Below are positions 52,480-61,671 of a stretch of DNA of 64,000 nucleotides, one piece after another (within the stretch, counting starts at the first letter, position 1; the number at the start of each line of letters is the position of its first letter). Made by a program: the position numbers and the translations under genes. Location: assembly GCA_910584935.1 (NCBI GenBank), contig CAJUDU010000003.1, positions 1-64,000 on the forward strand, in the 5' to 3' direction. Origin of the DNA: an uncultured Butyricicoccus sp. (GTDB lineage: Bacteria > Bacillota > Clostridia > Oscillospirales > Butyricicoccaceae). The notes beneath the pieces were generated by a model, which worked only from the letters and a program-made list of their open reading frames with translations, was not told the DNA's origin and searched no databases.

Positions 52480-53735
52480 CGAATCACCTTCCTATCGTCC
52501 AAGCCACGTCCTTTGACAATAATGTTATCACCAGCAACAAGGTTCTCGCGATCTTTTTCTTTGCCTGTACCCTGCCGGACAATATAATAATCACTGCCTT
52601 CATAAAGCACATCGATTTGTTTAAAACGGCTCATAGAGCCTGTCAGGATGTAAACGCCCTGTTTTGGGTTGCCTTGTTTATCTGTGCCGATTTTAACAGC
52701 CGTTTTCGGTACTCGGATGCCTGTATAAGAACTCCGAATGACTTCCGCAGATTGGCAGCGCATTGTAACGAGTTCAGGCGTAACGCCCATACCGCTTAAA
52801 ATCAGCAGCGCTTCGCTGCTGCCATCAGGCTGTCGGATATCATGCACAGTAACAGCGACATCCTCATCCACCTGTGGAAAGCGCAGGCGCAGGTTTGTCC
52901 CCTTTTCAATGCCTTCCAAATCAGTGATGGGAGCAGCCAAAGCAAAATACCATCGGAAGCTGCTGATCACCTTGCCCAGTTTGCCGCTGCTTTCATCGGT
53001 AATCTCAGATTCATTCAGGCTGTTCAAATCATCCAGAGTAAAGGTTTCAAGCGCTTCAGTTGTCAGCCTGCCTTCAAATCCATCAACAATTTCAGAAAAA
53101 TATCCATCAGCTGGAGATGAAATGGTTGTGCTGCGACCGACAATCTGCTTTTCCAGTCCATCCCGCTCAGTCGTCAAGGTGGAAAGCTGGGCAGATAATG
53201 TTGTGCTGTTTAAATCGCCAGCACTGCGCCGCAGGCACAAGTTACGCAAGTTAGCGGCTTCGGATTCCACACCGGAAACGATACCGCCTTGCACTTGGGA
53301 TGAAAGAGAAGAAATTTGGGTCACAATCTGTTGATCCATTTTAGCGGCATCGCTGCTATTTGTGGATGTTTCCATTGCAGAATCCAACAGTTCGATTTCA
53401 TCGTTAAGTACACTAATTTTTTGGCTGGCTTCCAGTGCAGCAGCATCGGTATAAACAATGGCTAATGCGGCATCCTGCTGTACTTTTTCGCCATTGCGTA
53501 CAATATGTTTGACAGTTTCGCTGGAAACGCCATCTGCCAGCACTTCATTTCGGAAAAACCAACCTGTTGCAGAGAAAGAATTATCCGCCGTCACGCGGAT
53601 CGCCGTGATGGTAATGGGGATATTCATCAGCGCATTGACAACCTGCACAATCAGGTAAACAATCAGCAGGAAAACTGCCAGTAGTTTTATTTTCAAGCTT
53701 GTGCTGACTTTTTTCTGTTTTTGATGCTCACTCAT
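52476..53735 (-). CDS. HlyD-like membrane-anchored protein
   Basis: A 419-residue protein with a short basic N-terminus, one membrane helix (about 15-38), a barrel-sandwich-like segment split around a coiled coil of about 100 residues (near 90-195), and a C-terminal beta region with GIRVPKTAVK and GDNIIVKGRGL, which is the layout of membrane-fusion/adaptor proteins. No partner ATPase or permease is adjacent. It overlaps yggS, in a division-gene cluster. The ribosome site is weak (GGATGAAAAA). Function is unknown; it may not be an exporter part. Confidence 0.8.
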   Translation of the reverse strand: MSEHQKQKKVSTSLKIKLLAVFLLIVYLIVQVVNALMNIPITITAIRVTADNSFSATGWFFRNEVLADGVSSETVKHIVRNGEKVQQDAALAIVYTDAAALEASQKISVLNDEIELLDSAMETSTNSSDAAKMDQQIVTQISSLSSQVQGGIVSGVESEAANLRNLCLRRSAGDLNSTTLSAQLSTLTTERDGLEKQIVGRSTTISSPADGYFSEIVDGFEGRLTTEALETFTLDDLNSLNESEITDESSGKLGKVISSFRWYFALAAPITDLEGIEKGTNLRLRFPQVDEDVAVTVHDIRQPDGSSEALLILSGMGVTPELVTMRCQSAEVIRSSYTGIRVPKTAVKIGTDKQGNPKQGVYILTGSMSRFKQIDVLYEGSDYYIVRQGTGKEKDRENLVAGDNIIVKGRGLDDRKVIR

Positions 53736-53773
53736 TGCATTTTTTCATCCGATTAACATTTGGTTTTCATTAT

Positions 53774-53998
53774 TTAAGTATGATGGAACTCAATGCGCTG
53801 CTGAGGGACAACAGTAGAAATTGCATGCTTATAAATCATCTGCTGCCGTCCATCCACCTCGAGCATTACAACGAAATTGTCAAATCCGCGGATAACACCG
53901 CGCATTTGAAACCCGTTCATTAAAAACAAAGTAACCGGTTGTGCTTTTTGACGTAGCGTATTCAAAAAGCCGTCTTGAAGATTAAGTTCATTTTTCAT
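53774..53998 (-). CDS. hfq: RNA chaperone Hfq
   Basis: A 74-residue Sm-like protein that forms hexamers and binds small RNAs. It has NLQDGFLNTLRQKAQPVTLF (Sm1, with the QDxFLN-type start) and QQMIYKHAISTVVPQQRIEF (Sm2, YKHAIST). GGAGG precedes the start at 53998. It follows miaA, the usual neighbour. Confidence 0.96.
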   Translation of the reverse strand: MKNELNLQDGFLNTLRQKAQPVTLFLMNGFQMRGVIRGFDNFVVMLEVDGRQQMIYKHAISTVVPQQRIEFHHT

Positions 53999-54033
53999 AA
54001 TAAGCCTCCACAAATAGTTAAATTATGGTTACA

Positions 54034-54972
54034 TCATAACCCGGATGCGGTTAAAATTTCTGTCGAATGGCGTAGAGCCTCGTCAAATTGCGAAGCACTG
54101 TCATAATAAACCCAGTGGATTGCAGCATCCCGCCGCAGCCAGGTAAGCTGACGTTTTGCATAGTTGCGGGAATTTTGTTTTAGTTGTTCAGTACAATCCT
54201 TCAGCGAAGCTTCGCCGCGGAAATATGGAATATACTCTTTGTATCCAATGGCTTGTGCAGCTGTACCGGTGAGTTTTCCCTGCTGGAAAAGGGTTTCAAT
54301 TTCAGCCAAAAGCCCTTCCTCCAACATATGCTCTATGCGTGCATGAATACGTTCATAAAGCACTTCCCGCTTAGCTGGGCAAATACCGATTTTCACGCTT
54401 TGATATTTGGGTACTGCGCGCCGGTTTTTTTCATTCAGCGCATCTAGGGTCATGCCTGTTTGATGGTATACTTCCAATGCCCGTATCACTCGTTTCAGGT
54501 TATTGGGATGCAGTTTTGCCGCACCAATGGGATCAACCTTTTCCAGCATCGCGTGAACGGCTAGGTTACCTTGTTCAGCAGCAATCTGATTTAGGGTATG
54601 CCGCAATTCAGGGAGCGCCTCATCACCGCAAAAAGTATTGCCCGCAATCAAAGCATCCAAGTATAATCCAGTCCCACCACAAACAATAGGCACCATACCG
54701 CGCCGTAGGATATCTTGTGCGCAGCAGTCTGCCAGTTCTACATACCGAGCAACAGAAAAATGCTCTTCTGGCGGACAAATATCCAGCATATGGTGAGGAA
54801 TGCCCTGCCGTTCTGTAATGGATGGTTTCGCTGTCCCAATATCCATGCCAATGTAAATCTGCATAGAATCCGCAGAAATAATTTCAGTGCCACGCATTTG
54901 AGCAAGCGCAACCGATAAAGCTGTTTTACCACTTGCTGTAGGGCCAACAATACAGATAAGCTGGTTTTGCAT
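54034..54972 (-). CDS. miaA: tRNA dimethylallyltransferase
   Basis: Adds a dimethylallyl group to A37 of tRNAs reading U-starting codons. The 312-residue protein has Walker A IVGPTASGKTALSVALAQ near residue 8, SADSMQIYIGMDIGTAKPS near 34 and VCGGTGLYLDALI near 98. GGAGAATT lies before the start. miaB, which completes the ms2i6A modification, is encoded about 4.6 kb upstream in the same direction. Confidence 0.96.
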   Translation of the reverse strand: MQNQLICIVGPTASGKTALSVALAQMRGTEIISADSMQIYIGMDIGTAKPSITERQGIPHHMLDICPPEEHFSVARYVELADCCAQDILRRGMVPIVCGGTGLYLDALIAGNTFCGDEALPELRHTLNQIAAEQGNLAVHAMLEKVDPIGAAKLHPNNLKRVIRALEVYHQTGMTLDALNEKNRRAVPKYQSVKIGICPAKREVLYERIHARIEHMLEEGLLAEIETLFQQGKLTGTAAQAIGYKEYIPYFRGEASLKDCTEQLKQNSRNYAKRQLTWLRRDAAIHWVYYDSASQFDEALRHSTEILTASGL

Positions 54973-54983
54973 GGCAATTCTCC

Positions 54984-56900
54984 TTACTGATTCACACGTT
55001 TGAACCGTTTATCAATTTCATACTTTGTCAGCCGCACAGTTACCGGACGCCCATGCGGGCAGCAGGAAATTTCAGGATCATCTAGTACACGATCACAAAG
55101 GGTTTGAAGTTCGGTTTGGGATGTCTGCTTGCCAGCTTTAATGGCGGCTTTACAGGCAACCATATGAATTAAGTCATCTAGCCTGTCTGGGTTTGGCGCA
55201 CAGTTTGCAGATAGTTTGCCTGCAATTTCGGATAGCACCTCAGTGATATCCGCCACATCCAGATAAGCTGGCACTGCACGTACAGCAAAACTGCATTCGC
55301 CAAATGGTTCGATATCAAACCCCACAGACTGCACTAAAGCCTTTTGCTCCTTTAAAATAGCAAATTCTATCGCAGACATTTCCGCAATATGGGGCGTGAG
55401 TAATTGTTGCTGCGGAATTTGGGTCGTTTTGCGCAATTCGTTAAATAGGATTCGTTCATGGGCAGCGTGCTTGTCCAATAGCAACAGCCCTTCTTCATCC
55501 TCCACAATGATATATGTGTGAAATAGCTCTCCAATTACCCTTGTGGCTGATTTCAGCGGCACTGGGGATTCTGTAAACGGTAGCGCACGAAATGGCATAC
55601 TTTTCACTGCAACGGCTGAGTTTTTCTGTTCGTCTGTGTCTGGGGACCGCAGCATAAGCGGTTCTTCCATAACGTCGTCACAGTCGATGACAGGCGGTTT
55701 AAATTGTCGCGAGGGAATTACCTTTTTCGGCAGTGAAAACGGCTCTATGGGCGGCACAGGACGCGCACGAGGCATTTGCTGTGGCAGCTTATTTAATGGC
55801 GGCGTCTTGTCAGGTGAGGATTCCAGAATATGCTGCTGTGCGGGTGTTACAGTATCTTGCTTGGGTGAAGGCTTCTGGGGCTCCTCCAATGTTATAATAG
55901 GTACATTGTCATGTTTTTCCAGTGCGTTTTTGCACGCAATATAAACCGCTTGGAAAACATTTTGTTCCTGTGCGAATTTGACTTCTGTTTTGGCAGGATG
56001 CACGTTAACATCTACCATATTCAGTGGCAGTGTCAGGAACAGCGCACAGCTTGGATATTTCCCAGTAATGATTTTATTGCGATAAGCTTCTTCAAGCGCA
56101 GCTTGAAGCATTTTATTTTTTACATAGCGTCCATTGACAAAAAAATGCTGCATACTGCGGTTAGGGCGGCAAAAATGAGGTTTTGTAATATATCCCCACG
56201 CAGAGATAGATTCCCGCTCAAAACGGTCGGCTTCGATCATGTTTGCGGTAAAGTCACGGCCAAACACGCTGAATACCGGCGAAAGCAGCCGTCCATCTCC
56301 CGGGGAGGAAAAAACCTGTTTGCCATCACGCATCATGGTGAACGCAATTTCCGGGTGTGAAAGTGCAGCATGCTGCACAACACCTACGACATATCCTGCC
56401 TCAGTAAAATCCTTCTTAAGGAATTTCATGCGGGCTGGCGTATTAAAAAACAAATCGCGGATGATAATGGTTGTCCCATCGGGGCAGCCAGCATCTTCAT
56501 GCACTTGCAACGTTCCAGCCTCCAGCTGAAGATGTTGTCCAGCAAGCATATCCTTCTGTTTGGTAAATAGATCAATACGGGAAACAGCTGAAATTGCAGC
56601 CAGCGCTTCTCCGCGGAAACCTAACGTGCCAATCGCCGCCAAATCAGATTCTGTGCGCAGCTTGCTGGTGGCGTGCCGCTTGAATGCAGTCGGGGCATCT
56701 TCTGGGGACATACCACAGCCATTATCCATAATGCGCAGGTAGGTAATGCCGCCGTTTTCAATTTCTACTTGGATACGTGTTGCCCCAGCATCAATTGCAT
56801 TTTCAACTAATTCTTTAGCCGCTGATGCAGGGCGTTCTACCACCTCACCTGCTGCAATGAGGTCAGCAAGATGTGGGGATAATTCCTGAATAACAGCCAT
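54984..56900 (-). CDS. mutL: DNA mismatch repair protein MutL
   Basis: A 638-residue GHKL ATPase. The N-terminal part has LIAAGEVVERPASAAKELVE near 14, DNGCGM near 58 and TLGFRGEALAAIS near 92. A proline-rich linker covers about 330-440. The C-terminal domain carries the endonuclease motif as DKHAAHERILFNE near 485 (Lys in place of the usual Gln) and CPHGRPVTVRLT near the end, so it is probably a nicking MutL, as in other bacteria without MutH. Confidence 0.96.
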   Translation of the reverse strand: MAVIQELSPHLADLIAAGEVVERPASAAKELVENAIDAGATRIQVEIENGGITYLRIMDNGCGMSPEDAPTAFKRHATSKLRTESDLAAIGTLGFRGEALAAISAVSRIDLFTKQKDMLAGQHLQLEAGTLQVHEDAGCPDGTTIIIRDLFFNTPARMKFLKKDFTEAGYVVGVVQHAALSHPEIAFTMMRDGKQVFSSPGDGRLLSPVFSVFGRDFTANMIEADRFERESISAWGYITKPHFCRPNRSMQHFFVNGRYVKNKMLQAALEEAYRNKIITGKYPSCALFLTLPLNMVDVNVHPAKTEVKFAQEQNVFQAVYIACKNALEKHDNVPIITLEEPQKPSPKQDTVTPAQQHILESSPDKTPPLNKLPQQMPRARPVPPIEPFSLPKKVIPSRQFKPPVIDCDDVMEEPLMLRSPDTDEQKNSAVAVKSMPFRALPFTESPVPLKSATRVIGELFHTYIIVEDEEGLLLLDKHAAHERILFNELRKTTQIPQQQLLTPHIAEMSAIEFAILKEQKALVQSVGFDIEPFGECSFAVRAVPAYLDVADITEVLSEIAGKLSANCAPNPDRLDDLIHMVACKAAIKAGKQTSQTELQTLCDRVLDDPEISCCPHGRPVTVRLTKYEIDKRFKRVNQ

Positions 56901-56922
56901 AATACCTTCCCTTCTTCTGGCA

Positions 56923-59523
56923 TCAAACCAATTTTTTTAGTTCAAACAGCGCATTCATCGCTTCGATTGGCGTCATAGTTTCTATCTGCATCCCGCGCAG
57001 GCGCTGGGTGACAGCATTTTCATTGAGGTCAGACATGGTGATTTGCGGTTCTTCTTCCGCTTCGGCAACTTCACGCATATGGATTTTAGGCGCGTGATGT
57101 TCCAAATCAGCGAGGATTTCTTTTGCACGCTGGATAACAGGGTTTGGAATCCCCGCCAGCTTTGCCACTTCGATACCATAACTGTCATCCGCGCCGCCGC
57201 GTACAATCTTTCGCAAGAATGTAATCTCATCCCCGCGCTTTTTGACGGCAATGTTATAATTTTTAATACCTTCAACAAGGTTCTCCAAGGCGGTTAACTC
57301 ATGGTAATGGGTTGCAAACAAAGCGCGTGCGCCCAATTTCCGTTTATTCGCCACAAATTCAATCACTGCGCGTGCAATCGACATCCCATCATAAGTAGAA
57401 GTGCCGCGTCCAATTTCATCTAGTACAAGCAAGCTGTTCCGGGTTGCATACCGGAGGATATCTGCAACTTCATTCATTTCTACCATAAAGGTAGACTGTC
57501 CGCTGGTGAGGTCATCTGATGCGCCAACCCGTGTAAAAACGCGGTCTGCGATACCGATATGGGCGGAGGATGCCGGAACGAAGGAACCCATTTGCGCCAT
57601 AATGGTAATCAGTGCTACTTGGCGCATATATGTAGACTTCCCTGCCATATTGGGACCAGTAATAATGGCAACACGGTTATCTTTATTATCAATTGAAGTA
57701 TCATTTGGCACGAAAAAGCTGCCTTCAAGCACCTTTTCCACCACAGGGTGCCGTCCGCCCTTGATTTCCACGCATCCGGAAAAATCGACATCCGGGCATA
57801 CGTAATTGTTTTCGCAGGCAACCTGCGCAAGCGAGCACAGTACATCCAAATGGGCAAGGGCTTGCGCTGTCCGCTGGATGCGGTGTACTTGAGCCGCAAT
57901 TTTTTCGCGAACCTGGCAAAACAGGTCATATTCCAAAGCAATTAGGCGTTCCTGGGCACCAAGTACGGTGTTTTCCAAATCCTTGAGTTCCTGCATGATA
58001 TATCGTTCACAGTTTGCCAATGTCTGTTTGCGGATATAGGTTTCCGGCACCAGTCCAATGTTGCTTTTCGAAACCTCAATATAATACCCAAATACCCGGT
58101 TATAACCGATTTTTAAATTTTTAATGCCTGTACGTTCACGCTCACGCTGTTCAATAGCAGCGATTTCCCCTTTCCCGCCGCTGGCAAGATCGCGCAAATG
58201 GTCAACATCTTTACTGAACCCATCGCGGATAAAACCACCTTCTCGTACATTTGGCGGCGGGTCTGGTTGGATAGCGGTTTCAATCAGCAAGGCAACATCA
58301 GTAAGTGTATCAATACGGTTGTGCAGTTCCTGTAAAAGTGGAGGTGTAAACGGTTCTGTATGCTGATAAAGCGCAGGCAAATGCACCATTGCTGATTGCA
58401 AAGAACACAGATCCCGGCAGTTGGCAGAACCATAAACCACACGCCCAATCAGACGCTCCATATCAAAAACTTGTTTCAGTTCTTCCATAATCGCATCTCG
58501 GTTGATTACATCGTTTGCCAAAGCACGGACAGCATCCTGTCGCTTGCGAATATGGATTGGATTTAATAATGGGCGTTCTAGCCATTGCCGGATGAGGCGT
58601 GATCCCATTGCGGTTTTGGTTTTATCAATTACCCACAACAAAGAACCACGTTTCTCTTTGCCACGCATGGTTTCACAAAGTTCAAGATTACGGCGAGCAG
58701 TCAGGTCAAGTTCCATATACTGCCCTTGCTGATATACATTTAGCGTATTGAGACTGCCAAGGCTGGCTTTTTGTGTATCTTCCAAATAAGCAAGCAACCC
58801 GCCAAGTGCGCAAAGCGTTGCAGGGAGTTCTTCCAAACCGATAGGTTCTAAGGTTTCAAGCTGAAATTGCCGGCAAATGCGTTCCCGTGCTCTATCTGTA
58901 TCAAACAGCGGATCAGGCAGTGATGAATAAATGCTTTCCAGTCGTTTGGATATAAAATCCAATAAAGATTCCTCAGCTGTACAGGTGCCGCCTAATAATA
59001 CTTCACGTGGCAGAAAGCGCCCAAATTCGCTGAATAATTCTTGATACGCATCATCCATGCGGACTTCAGTTGCAAAAACTTCACCGGTTGAGATATCACA
59101 GAAACAAACACCGCAGCGCGCTGCACCGCCAAAAATACAACCTAGGAAATTATTCCGGTTCTCATCCAACATAGATGCTTCGATCAAGGTGCCAGGTGTA
59201 ATCATGCGTACAATTTCGCGCTTTACAAGTCCCTTGCTTGACTTTGGATCTTCGACTTGCTCACAAATTGCAACTTTATACCCTTTACGCACCAGTTTGC
59301 CAACATAAGTTTCATAAGAATGATAGGGCACGCCGCACATTGGCGCACGTTCCGCTTGCCCGCAGTCGCGCCCGGTCAGGGTCAGTTCCAATTCCCGGGA
59401 TGCAATCTTTGCATCCTCAAAAAACATTTCATAAAAATCGCCCAGACGGTAAAAGACAATATATTCGCGGCACTTGTTTTTAATCTCAAAGTATTGTTTC
59501 ATCATGGGCGTAAGTTCTGCCAT
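56923..59523 (-). CDS. mutS: DNA mismatch repair protein MutS
   Basis: An 866-residue mismatch sensor. It has the N-terminal FYRLGDFYEMFFEDA with the mismatch-binding Phe-x-Glu in the DFYEMF motif near residue 30, clamp and lever regions, and the ABC ATPase with ITGPNMAGKSTYMRQVALI near 615, TRVGASDDLTSGQSTFMVEM and LVLDEIGRGTSTYDGMSIA. GGAGG lies just before the start. It is 22 bp before mutL. Confidence 0.97.
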   Translation of the reverse strand: MAELTPMMKQYFEIKNKCREYIVFYRLGDFYEMFFEDAKIASRELELTLTGRDCGQAERAPMCGVPYHSYETYVGKLVRKGYKVAICEQVEDPKSSKGLVKREIVRMITPGTLIEASMLDENRNNFLGCIFGGAARCGVCFCDISTGEVFATEVRMDDAYQELFSEFGRFLPREVLLGGTCTAEESLLDFISKRLESIYSSLPDPLFDTDRARERICRQFQLETLEPIGLEELPATLCALGGLLAYLEDTQKASLGSLNTLNVYQQGQYMELDLTARRNLELCETMRGKEKRGSLLWVIDKTKTAMGSRLIRQWLERPLLNPIHIRKRQDAVRALANDVINRDAIMEELKQVFDMERLIGRVVYGSANCRDLCSLQSAMVHLPALYQHTEPFTPPLLQELHNRIDTLTDVALLIETAIQPDPPPNVREGGFIRDGFSKDVDHLRDLASGGKGEIAAIEQRERERTGIKNLKIGYNRVFGYYIEVSKSNIGLVPETYIRKQTLANCERYIMQELKDLENTVLGAQERLIALEYDLFCQVREKIAAQVHRIQRTAQALAHLDVLCSLAQVACENNYVCPDVDFSGCVEIKGGRHPVVEKVLEGSFFVPNDTSIDNKDNRVAIITGPNMAGKSTYMRQVALITIMAQMGSFVPASSAHIGIADRVFTRVGASDDLTSGQSTFMVEMNEVADILRYATRNSLLVLDEIGRGTSTYDGMSIARAVIEFVANKRKLGARALFATHYHELTALENLVEGIKNYNIAVKKRGDEITFLRKIVRGGADDSYGIEVAKLAGIPNPVIQRAKEILADLEHHAPKIHMREVAEAEEEPQITMSDLNENAVTQRLRGMQIETMTPIEAMNALFELKKLV

Positions 59524-59552
59524 GGTATGCCTCCAAATGCAAAATTCTATCT

Positions 59553-60986
59553 TTATCGTTCCACACGCGCAAATAAACAGCGCAAGGTTGCTTTTTCAAC
59601 GTTTACCCCAGCAAATATGCCAGGCTCCAACCCCTCCCCTGCACAGCAAATAAGCAAGCCGCCTTCTGTCCGTGCCAGGAATGGGTAATCTGTGTCTTTG
59701 CTTTCCCCTTCTATCAGGACACGCAAGCACCGCCCAACGTAAGCTTGCTGCCGGGGCAATACGCATATATCCTGTGCTTTCAGTAGCCGTTCAAAACGGT
59801 TTTGCTTTTCTTCTTTTGAAGCGGTATCTTCATAAGAGGCAGCCGGTGTGCCACTGCGGCGAGAAAACAAGAATGTAAACAACGCGTCAAACCCAACATC
59901 CTGCACAAGTGCAAGGGTCTGCTGGAAATCTGCCTCAGTTTCTCCGGGGAACCCAACAATAATATCACTGGAAAGGGTAATCCCGGGCATTTTTTCGCGC
60001 GCATAGGCAATTAGGCTGCGATATTTTTCTGCTGTATAACCACGGTTCATCCGTTTTAAAATTTCATCCGAACCAGATTGAAATGGCAAATGCAGCTGTT
60101 TTGCGACTTTGTCACATGTTGCCATGGTATCAAGCAGTTTATGGGATGCGTCTTTCGGATGACTTGTCATAAAGCGGATTAGAAAATCCCCTTCTATTCG
60201 GTTCAGCCGGGCAAGCAAATCAGAAAAATCAATTTGGATATCCAAATCTTTACCATAAGAATTTACGTTCTGCCCTAAAAGAGTAATATCTTTATATCCC
60301 TGAGCAATAAGTGTACGGAATTCCTTTTCGATATCCTTTGGGCAGCGGCTTCGTTCCCGTCCGCGTACATAGGGCACAATACAGTACGTACAAAAATTAT
60401 TGCATCCATACATAATAGACAGCCATGCTTTTGGACCTTGTCCACGCAGTACAGGAAGCCCTTCCGCGATGGTACCACGTACATCACCTGAAATATCAAA
60501 AACACGCTTTTCTCCAGAGAGTCTGCGGTAAAGCAGCTCTGGCAGACGCCAAAGCGCATGGGTACCAAATAAGAGGTTTACTTGCGGATAACTTTTCCGA
60601 ATTTTATCTGGCATATGCTCCTGCTGTACCATGCAGCCACATAACCCAATGGTGATATCAGGGCGCTGTTTTTTCAAATGGGATAATGCGCCGATATTGC
60701 CCAACGCACGCGATTCCGCGTGTTCCCGGACAGCACAAGTATTATAAATCAGCACATCAGCCTGTTCAGGGCTTTCAGCTTTCCCATAACCCATATCGTG
60801 CAGCATACCCGCAATGCGTTCGCTGTCGGCTTCATTTTGCTGACAGCCAAATGTTTGAATATAAGCGAGTGGTTTTTGCCCAGTCCGCAGTTCAGCATCA
60901 CGGCTGTATGCCGCAATGCGTTCGATATAGCCAAATTGACGGTCTATTTCCTGCTGTGGGATTGCAGTTGGCGCTTTTATTTCCAT
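59553..60986 (-). CDS. miaB: tRNA-2-methylthio-N6-dimethylallyladenosine synthase
   Basis: A 477-residue radical-SAM methylthiotransferase. It has the N-terminal UPF0004 domain (IQTFGCQQNEADSERIAGML near 44; further cysteines near 80 and 114), the radical-SAM motif MYGCNNFCTYCIVPYVRGRE near 190 and a C-terminal TRAM domain. The first motif reads GCQQNEAD, a clostridial variant of GCQMNxxD. GGAGG lies 5 bases before the start. It adds the 2-methylthio group to i6A37 made by MiaA. Confidence 0.95.
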   Translation of the reverse strand: MEIKAPTAIPQQEIDRQFGYIERIAAYSRDAELRTGQKPLAYIQTFGCQQNEADSERIAGMLHDMGYGKAESPEQADVLIYNTCAVREHAESRALGNIGALSHLKKQRPDITIGLCGCMVQQEHMPDKIRKSYPQVNLLFGTHALWRLPELLYRRLSGEKRVFDISGDVRGTIAEGLPVLRGQGPKAWLSIMYGCNNFCTYCIVPYVRGRERSRCPKDIEKEFRTLIAQGYKDITLLGQNVNSYGKDLDIQIDFSDLLARLNRIEGDFLIRFMTSHPKDASHKLLDTMATCDKVAKQLHLPFQSGSDEILKRMNRGYTAEKYRSLIAYAREKMPGITLSSDIIVGFPGETEADFQQTLALVQDVGFDALFTFLFSRRSGTPAASYEDTASKEEKQNRFERLLKAQDICVLPRQQAYVGRCLRVLIEGESKDTDYPFLARTEGGLLICCAGEGLEPGIFAGVNVEKATLRCLFARVER

Positions 60987-60999
60987 GAAAACCTCCGTA

Positions 61000-61671
61000 T
61001 TATCGGAATGGAAGCCCTTGCGCAGTATAAACGCATAAACGGTGATAGGCTTCATCTGAAATTGGATACTGTGGCAGGTACTGCCGCACTGCTTTGGTTA
61101 AATATTCCGGGCTCATGGTTTGGCTACCTGCACCAGTTTGCACTTCGCATACAGCAATATGCCCAAAAAGGGATAATTCAGGCTGACCATTCATAAACTC
61201 ACGCATATTCACCAGTTTTTCCCCGCGTTTTGAGCGTTTCAGGACTTCCACACGCTCCTGTCCAAACAGAGCATAAACTGCTTTTGGAAATTCTGCTGGC
61301 ACAGGGCTGTCAAATCCCCAGGTAATACGGTATTTGCTCCAGGTAATATCTGCGATTTTCATCCCGCCATTAGATAGTGGATAAATTTCAATAGCACGCA
61401 AACCTTTCGGGAATACTGCATTTAATTGGTGTACGGCGTTTTCTGGCACAGTTTTAGTCAGCAGGTTAAAATCTAAAAATTCGCACTCACCAGAATACCC
61501 AGTAGAAAGCGGTAATGCCACAGATACATAAGCATGCTGATTAAACCCTTCCGTGAACCAAAGCGGCATTTTACAGCGCGCCATAGCACGCTGCATGGTG
61601 TGCATCAGGTCAAGATGGGAAATGTATTTTGCGCGCCCTTCCTTCGCAAATTTCATGCGGGCTTTAAACAC
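61000..61671 (-). CDS. DUF2344 / TIGR03936-type protein, radical-SAM associated
   Basis: A 223-residue protein of the family found next to TIGR03960-type radical-SAM proteins. It begins with FKARMKFAKEGRAKYISHLD and has MQRAMARCKMPLWFTEGFNQ and LPLSTGYSGECEFLDF, the family's conserved parts. I chose GTG at 61671, which follows GGGGGG by 7 bases and overlaps the upstream stop; a methionine at 61698 has no good ribosome site. Function is unknown; the pair is thought to act together. Confidence 0.85.
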   Translation of the reverse strand: MFKARMKFAKEGRAKYISHLDLMHTMQRAMARCKMPLWFTEGFNQHAYVSVALPLSTGYSGECEFLDFNLLTKTVPENAVHQLNAVFPKGLRAIEIYPLSNGGMKIADITWSKYRITWGFDSPVPAEFPKAVYALFGQERVEVLKRSKRGEKLVNMREFMNGQPELSLFGHIAVCEVQTGAGSQTMSPEYLTKAVRQYLPQYPISDEAYHRLCVYTAQGLPFR

